DNA from: Discostella pseudostelligera
Taxonomy: Eukaryota; Bacillariophyta; Thalassiosirophyceae; Thalassiosirales; Thalassiosiraceae
NCBI GenBank assembly: GCA_036940085.1
Contig: JALLBK010000099.1
Span: 1 to 29,120 of the forward strand
DNA: 29,120 bases
Reading direction: 5' to 3'
Positions 28,130 to 29,120 of the stretch are shown piece after piece. Position numbers and translations under genes: made by a program. Numbering within the stretch: position 1 is the stretch's first letter; every line of letters begins with the position of its first letter. Below the pieces are notes generated by a model. The model had not been told where the DNA came from. It searched no databases and saw nothing but the letters and a program-made list of their open reading frames with translations.

Positions 28130-28825
28130 GGTGAATGAGTAGCTTCAGGGATGCAGATGATGGAGAATAATTTTAGATCGATATGATGTAGGAGTAGGAG
28201 TATCGGTCGAGAATGCCGCTCAGCTGCACAACAACACTGTCATGGTCAGCCAGCTGCTGCGTGCGGCGAGGAGCGGCGAGGTCATCGTTGGTTTTTGGTT
28301 TTGCATTTTGCAGGGAGTTGCACAAGGCTCGAACACATCGTCTGTCCATCTCACGATCTCCCAACCACTGATCTTGTCTTTGAGCGAACCGATTGTCGCC
28401 AAAAATGGATCTTTCGGAGAAAGGAATAAAAATTTGAATTTGGTTGTCGAATACGGTATTGATTCCTACCGCTCCTGAAATTCAATAATTTGGGTGTCTC
28501 AAAATAGTACAGGGTTCCAAAGTAGGATCAGATGCACATGACACTCATCATCGGAATGAGCTTCACAAGAAATGACAGGACTTGCAATTATCTGAGAATA
28601 TCTTGCAATTTTGTCACCCTGACCATGGCGACCGGCCGTGGCCCTCGCGCCGCCGCCGCGTCAGCTTCACTCTATGATGACGATGTCTCTCTCAACAATA
28701 ATCACAACTACGAACTCTATCATTTACAAGATGTACAAGGTGCATTCCTGACATGAACATCTCTTGCATAAAATTATAGATCTGGGAGGGAATCAATCAT
28801 ATCGGAATCAACAACAAATACCGAC
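28130..28825. promoter_or_regulatory. Divergent intergenic region before the decarboxylase gene
   Basis: About 700 bases between two divergent starts. It holds a short direct repeat GCGGCGAGGAGCGGCGAGG near 28263 and an open stretch from an ATG at 28625 (MATGRGPRAAAASASLYDDD) that may be a first exon of the downstream gene. Joining donor 28740 to acceptor 28788 would keep the frame, but the intron would be only 49 bases with a poor acceptor. I see no RNA gene here. Confidence 0.4.
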
Positions 28826-29120
28826 ATGGCAATCAATGCATCGCAGTCCGAAGTCACTTGCAAAGACTTGGGCAATGACGTGCAGCTCAAGACTATGAAC
28901 TCGCTCTCCACCGTCGAGAAGGCCACACTCGAGGCCCTCACTGCCACTCTCCGTGGTTGCAATGCTCACATGGGCGGCTCAGCCATCGGCAAGGGCTTTC
29001 AACTAGCTGCTCGTTACCATTTGCACAAACGCGCCCCGCAATCATTGCCACTCATAGACGACTCAGCTCTTGAGCCTGGTGTCCAGCACACCATCGAGGA
29101 TCCATTCTACATTGTCGATC
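28826..29120 (+). CDS. Ornithine-decarboxylase-like protein, N-terminal part (partial)
   Basis: The frame from ATG 28826 (MAINASQSEVTCKDLGNDVQ) stays open for 98 codons to the right edge. Its last residues, IEDPFYIVDL, match the start of the PLP-dependent barrel of eukaryotic ornithine decarboxylases, where a D-[PA]-F-Y-V/I-x-D-L-G strand precedes the PYYAVKCN lysine region (outside this window). The enzyme family makes putrescine from ornithine, the first step of polyamine synthesis. The roughly 90 residues before this motif are longer than in animals and contain LRGCNAHMGGSAIGKGFQLA, which I do not recognise. The frame is open upstream to the splice-like AG at 28779, so the real start may be earlier (see the ATG at 28625). 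Another type III PLP decarboxylase is possible because the catalytic Lys is not visible. Confidence 0.6.
   Translation, partial: MAINASQSEVTCKDLGNDVQLKTMNSLSTVEKATLEALTATLRGCNAHMGGSAIGKGFQLAARYHLHKRAPQSLPLIDDSALEPGVQHTIEDPFYIVD

Noticed and set aside
1..29120. tRNA or rRNA genes
   Set aside because: I looked in the intergenic gaps for tRNA-like arms and conserved rRNA blocks and saw none; a covariance-model scan was not possible here.

Overview
The window is nuclear DNA of a eukaryote. It has spliceosomal GT-AG introns of about 63 to 138 bases, an AP-3 adaptor subunit, a secretory signal peptide, a likely CaaX box, and close-packed genes on both strands. The mix of short introns, very long exons, a short Cys-rich zinc-ribbon N-terminus (CSSCQKALPKSEYSKNQW) and giant FN3/filamin/PA14 proteins suggests a stramenopile alga, most likely a diatom. 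That assignment is inference from gene style, not a database match.

Layout: (1) 1-977, minus strand, the 5' part of an unrecognised low-complexity protein that runs off the left edge. (2) 978-1449, a shared divergent promoter. (3) 1450-3135, plus, AP-3 adaptor mu subunit with one 138-base intron. (4) 3256-4572, minus, a DTW-domain tRNA aminocarboxypropyltransferase-like protein, convergent with AP-3 mu. (5) 4573-5571, a roughly 1-kb divergent upstream region with three ATGGCGGGAA motifs and a GACGCC microsatellite. (6) 5572-25851, plus, one gene for a secreted protein of about 6,734 residues, with a single 75-base intron and a 19.2-kb last exon. (7) 25977-28129, minus, a 13-exon gene for a zinc-ribbon/coiled-coil protein ending in a CaaX-like CTIS, partly built from tandemly duplicated exon pairs. 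(8) 28130-28825, a divergent intergenic region. (9) about 28826-29120, plus, the start of an ornithine-decarboxylase-like gene cut by the right edge.

The main discovery is the architecture of the giant protein. About 33 copies of a roughly 100-residue beta-rich repeat are placed mostly inside other domains. Seven of 12 FN3 domains are split at the same place, after strand C, by one to several repeats, and each FN3 then resumes with its normal second half. Filamin-type Ig domains are split in the same way. All three PA14 domains sit in the last hairpin of a filamin domain, just before its final GSPF strand. One repeat is itself split by a small module, giving three levels of nesting.

The second discovery is the minus-strand gene at 25977-28129. 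All 12 of its introns are phase 2 with near-identical junctions, and a two-exon, two-intron cassette of about 305-340 bases is present three times, with intron sequence still recognisably shared. No functional link between neighbouring genes is evident; the genes look like independent units.
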